From assembly GCA_902775485.1 (NCBI GenBank), contig CACYMJ010000002.1, positions 1 through 48,030 of the forward strand: a DNA stretch of 48,030 nt, written 5' to 3'. The stretch is from an uncultured Lachnospiraceae bacterium. Lineage in GTDB: Bacteria; Bacillota; Clostridia; Lachnospirales; Lachnospiraceae. Shown here one piece after another: positions 45,803 through 48,030 of this stretch. Within the stretch, counting starts at the first letter, position 1. Every line of letters begins with the position of its first letter. The translations under genes were made by a program, and so were the position numbers. Below the pieces are notes generated by a model, which saw nothing but the letters and a program-made list of their open reading frames with translations, searched no databases and was not told the DNA's origin.

Positions 45803-47326
45803 CTATTTGAATGCTTTTCTGTAATCCGCAGGCAGCTGGCCGGTAGTGTCCCTGAACACCTTGCTGAAATACTTGGGATCGGAGTATCCCACCCTGTCGG
45901 CTATCTCGTACAGCTTCAGAGATGTCCCGATAAGAAGCTCCTTTGCCTTCTGGATCCTGAAGTTCTTGATATACGTACTGAATGTAACACCGGTTTCCTT
46001 GTGAAAAAGAGTCCCCAGGTACTCCGGCGTGATATCCAGTCTCGATGCGATCTCATCAAGCGTAATACCGGTATGATAGAACTCGCTGATCATGCTTTTG
46101 GCCCGGCGTACCGTCAGATTGTCAGAGCCTGTCCCCTCTTCCTTCTGTTCAAGCGTATCGGCGATCATATCGCAGACATCCGCAAGCTCCCTGCGGATCC
46201 TTGCATTCATGATACGCTCCAGCAGTTTTTGCTGGCTGATCCCGGCTGCACCCCGGTTTCCGATACCCTTTGCGGTCTCGATCACGGCCCATATGAAGCG
46301 GACATAACTTTCCTTTATCTCATGAGGGTCATAGACCTTACCATCCCTGAAATAGTCCAGGAAACGGCCAAGCAGTTCTCTTTCCCTGTCGTGATCCGAA
46401 GCACAGATCGCGGATTTCATTTTTGCCTCAAGTTCCTGGGGATATACACACATTGAAGTCTGAACCTGGGTGATCTTCGGATATGATATGAGAACGCTGT
46501 CCTCAAACGAAAGATTCCAGTCCATATACGGCAGCAGCCGGTCAAGGCCGCTTTTGATCTGCGTCAGTGAATCAACTACCGTAAAACCTATGGCGGCGTT
46601 ATCTGTAAAGGAATTAAGCAGCTGGTACTGGACCCATCTCTCAAAATCGGATGTATCCCGGCAATTATAGACGATCGATATGACCGATCTGAGATATTCG
46701 ATATCAAGAGTACAATAACCTATACCCTCGTACAATGACAGCGAATGCGACAGCGAGGATTTGCCGGTGGCGGCATCGGAACCATACTGATCTCCCATAT
46801 ATGCAACTATGAGAACAAACTGCTGCTCAGCCGGAACATTATGGTTATTGAACATGTAGCTCTTGGTATCTTCGTCAACCTGAAGTCTTCCCCCGATTAT
46901 CTCACGCATGATCTGATCCAGAGTTCCGACCTTATCGGGCTTTCTCCGGTTATCCTCCATGATCCTGAGCTTGATGTGCTCAAGAGCATTGGTGAATTCG
47001 CTCAGGTTTACGGGCTTGAGCAGGTACTCGGTCACACCCAGTTTCATTGCACCCCTGGCATATTCAAACTCGGAGTATGCACTTATGACTATCGCCTTTG
47101 ACATGATGCCTTCATCATAAACGGCTTCGAGCATTTTAAGTCCGTCCATTTTGGGCATCTGTACATCCGTGATGATAAGATCGGGACGCAGCTGTCTGCA
47201 CATATTCAGTCCTTCAAGACCGTCGGCTGCGACCCCGACGATCTCATACTCACTGTCTATCTTATGAAGGAGCTTTTCTATACCTTCGCTTATCCTTATC
47301 TCATCTTCCACTATCAGTACACGCAT
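45803..47326 (-). CDS. AraC-type response regulator (YesN-like)
   Basis: Transcription factor of a two-component pair, 507 residues. The receiver domain (about 1-120) has MRVLIVEDE and the phospho-acceptor Asp54 in LIITDVQMP, with the lysine in EYLLKPV. A long middle region of about 250 residues is typical of YesN proteins. The C-terminal AraC helix-turn-helix pair has ITLDEIASRLDITPEYLGTL and YEIADRVGYSDPKYFSKVF. The start at 47326 is chosen over a TTG at 47347 because GGGAGAAG lies 5 nt upstream. It probably binds the two 21-bp repeats to activate the permease and binding-protein promoters. Confidence 0.93.
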   Translation of the reverse strand: MRVLIVEDEIRISEGIEKLLHKIDSEYEIVGVAADGLEGLNMCRQLRPDLIITDVQMPKMDGLKMLEAVYDEGIMSKAIVISAYSEFEYARGAMKLGVTEYLLKPVNLSEFTNALEHIKLRIMEDNRRKPDKVGTLDQIMREIIGGRLQVDEDTKSYMFNNHNVPAEQQFVLIVAYMGDQYGSDAATGKSSLSHSLSLYEGIGYCTLDIEYLRSVISIVYNCRDTSDFERWVQYQLLNSFTDNAAIGFTVVDSLTQIKSGLDRLLPYMDWNLSFEDSVLISYPKITQVQTSMCVYPQELEAKMKSAICASDHDRERELLGRFLDYFRDGKVYDPHEIKESYVRFIWAVIETAKGIGNRGAAGISQQKLLERIMNARIRRELADVCDMIADTLEQKEEGTGSDNLTVRRAKSMISEFYHTGITLDEIASRLDITPEYLGTLFHKETGVTFSTYIKNFRIQKAKELLIGTSLKLYEIADRVGYSDPKYFSKVFRDTTGQLPADYRKAFK

Positions 47327-47367
47327 ATGATCTTCTCCCGCAATCAAATCAGTCTCTTACGGACATA

Positions 47368-48030
47368 TTATAACCTGCTTCTCATTTCCGAAAGTCTGTC
47401 GAGTGCCGCAACAAGTGTTTCATCCTTCTTCGCAAAGTGAAGCCTGACAAGATGATTTATATCCTCTCTGAAAAAGCTTGATCCGGGAACCGCCCCGACT
47501 CCGACCTTCTCCGCCATTTTCTCGCAAAAATCAAGATCGCTCTCATAACCGAATTCGGAAATATCCAGCATCACATAGTAAGCGCCCTGCGGATCGGTAT
47601 GGGCTATCCCCAGGTCATCAAGGCCTTTCATGAACAGATCCCTTTTCCAGGTATATGTTTCCTTTAACCGGTCGTAATAATCCTGTCCGAACTTCAGAGC
47701 AGGTATGACCGCTTCCTGCAGCGGTGCCGCCGCTCCGACGGTAAGAAAATCGTGGACTTTCTTGATCCTGTCAGTTACAGCTTCAGGGGCGATCGTATAG
47801 CCCAGTCTCCAACCCGTTATGGAGTATGTCTTGGACAGTGATGAACAGCATATGGTCCTCTGCCTCATTCCGGGAAGCGTGGAAATATATACATGCTCAT
47901 ACGGTGCATATACTATATGCTCATACACTTCATCCGTTATAACATACGCATCGTATTTTATCGCAAGATCGGCTATTATCTGTAGTTCATCACGCGTAAA
48001 CACTTTGCCGCACGGGTTTGAGGGATTGCA
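47368..48030 (-). CDS. Class I/II aminotransferase, 5' end beyond the window
   Basis: PLP-dependent aminotransferase, C-terminal 220 residues only; the frame is open to the last base, which encodes CNPSNPCGKVF, so the gene continues outside. The NPSNPxG motif, the DEVYEHIVY segment and the PLP lysine in SSLSKTYSITGWRLGY are class I aminotransferase features (aspartate or aromatic type). Substrate cannot be set. It is 41 bp upstream of the response regulator, and a TATAAT overlapping its stop (47367-47372) may be the -10 of that gene. Confidence 0.9.
   Translation of the reverse strand, partial: CNPSNPCGKVFTRDELQIIADLAIKYDAYVITDEVYEHIVYAPYEHVYISTLPGMRQRTICCSSLSKTYSITGWRLGYTIAPEAVTDRIKKVHDFLTVGAAAPLQEAVIPALKFGQDYYDRLKETYTWKRDLFMKGLDDLGIAHTDPQGAYYVMLDISEFGYESDLDFCEKMAEKVGVGAVPGSSFFREDINHLVRLHFAKKDETLVAALDRLSEMRSRL

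Overview
The window looks like a chromosomal segment of a Gram-positive, Lachnospiraceae-type Firmicute (Butyrivibrio/Roseburia relatives). This is inferred from strong AGGAGG ribosome sites, sigma-A promoters, lipobox substrate-binding proteins, a YesM/YesN two-component pair, type III glutamine synthetase, an Amt-PII fusion and an Fe-S type PurF. No taxonomic marker gene is present.

Region 1 (about 150-8312) is an 8-kb island at a tRNA-His gene. The 3' end of the tRNA and a terminator-like hairpin occur twice as direct repeats (near 190 and 8236). A C-terminal scrap of a tyrosine recombinase sits beside the intact tRNA. Between the repeats lies one minus-strand operon: ROK regulator, ChvE/GguAB-type sugar ABC transporter, YihS-like sugar isomerase and fructokinase. 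It has an excellent promoter and a three-fold operator-like repeat. The operon appears to end at the duplicated tRNA terminator. The tRNA-Arg(UCU)-tRNA-His(GUG) transcript follows, with a hairpin-rich spacer.

Region 2 (8667-16540) is accessory or housekeeping: a CPBP protease and a lipoprotein gene split by a frameshift, a hybrid histidine kinase with no ATP-binding domain, a bioY-SDR-Cys-rich operon whose leader may hide the bioY ribosome site, and a HAD phosphatase coupled to a MATE exporter.

Region 3 (16548-36660) is a continuous minus-strand nitrogen block: purF-carA-carB-lysR, then glnN, amt-glnK fusion, asnB, pyrG, gltB, gltD. It combines ammonium uptake and glutamine synthesis with most of the major glutamine-consuming amidotransferases. 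Four leader hairpins in front of purF, glnN (two) and amt share an invariant 5' arm, GCAAAGGCGC, while their 3' arms drift by G-U wobble. In purF and glnN they start just downstream of strong promoters. This is the best candidate for an undescribed system: an RNA-level glutamine/nitrogen regulon.

Region 4 (36665-48030) is an arabinoside-type glycan locus: AraC-type response regulator, two sugar permeases, sensor kinase, binding protein, GH127 and GH31, preceded by a truncated aminotransferase. A 21-bp repeat lies at the same distance (82-83 bp) before the permease and binding-protein genes and is the likely response-regulator site.
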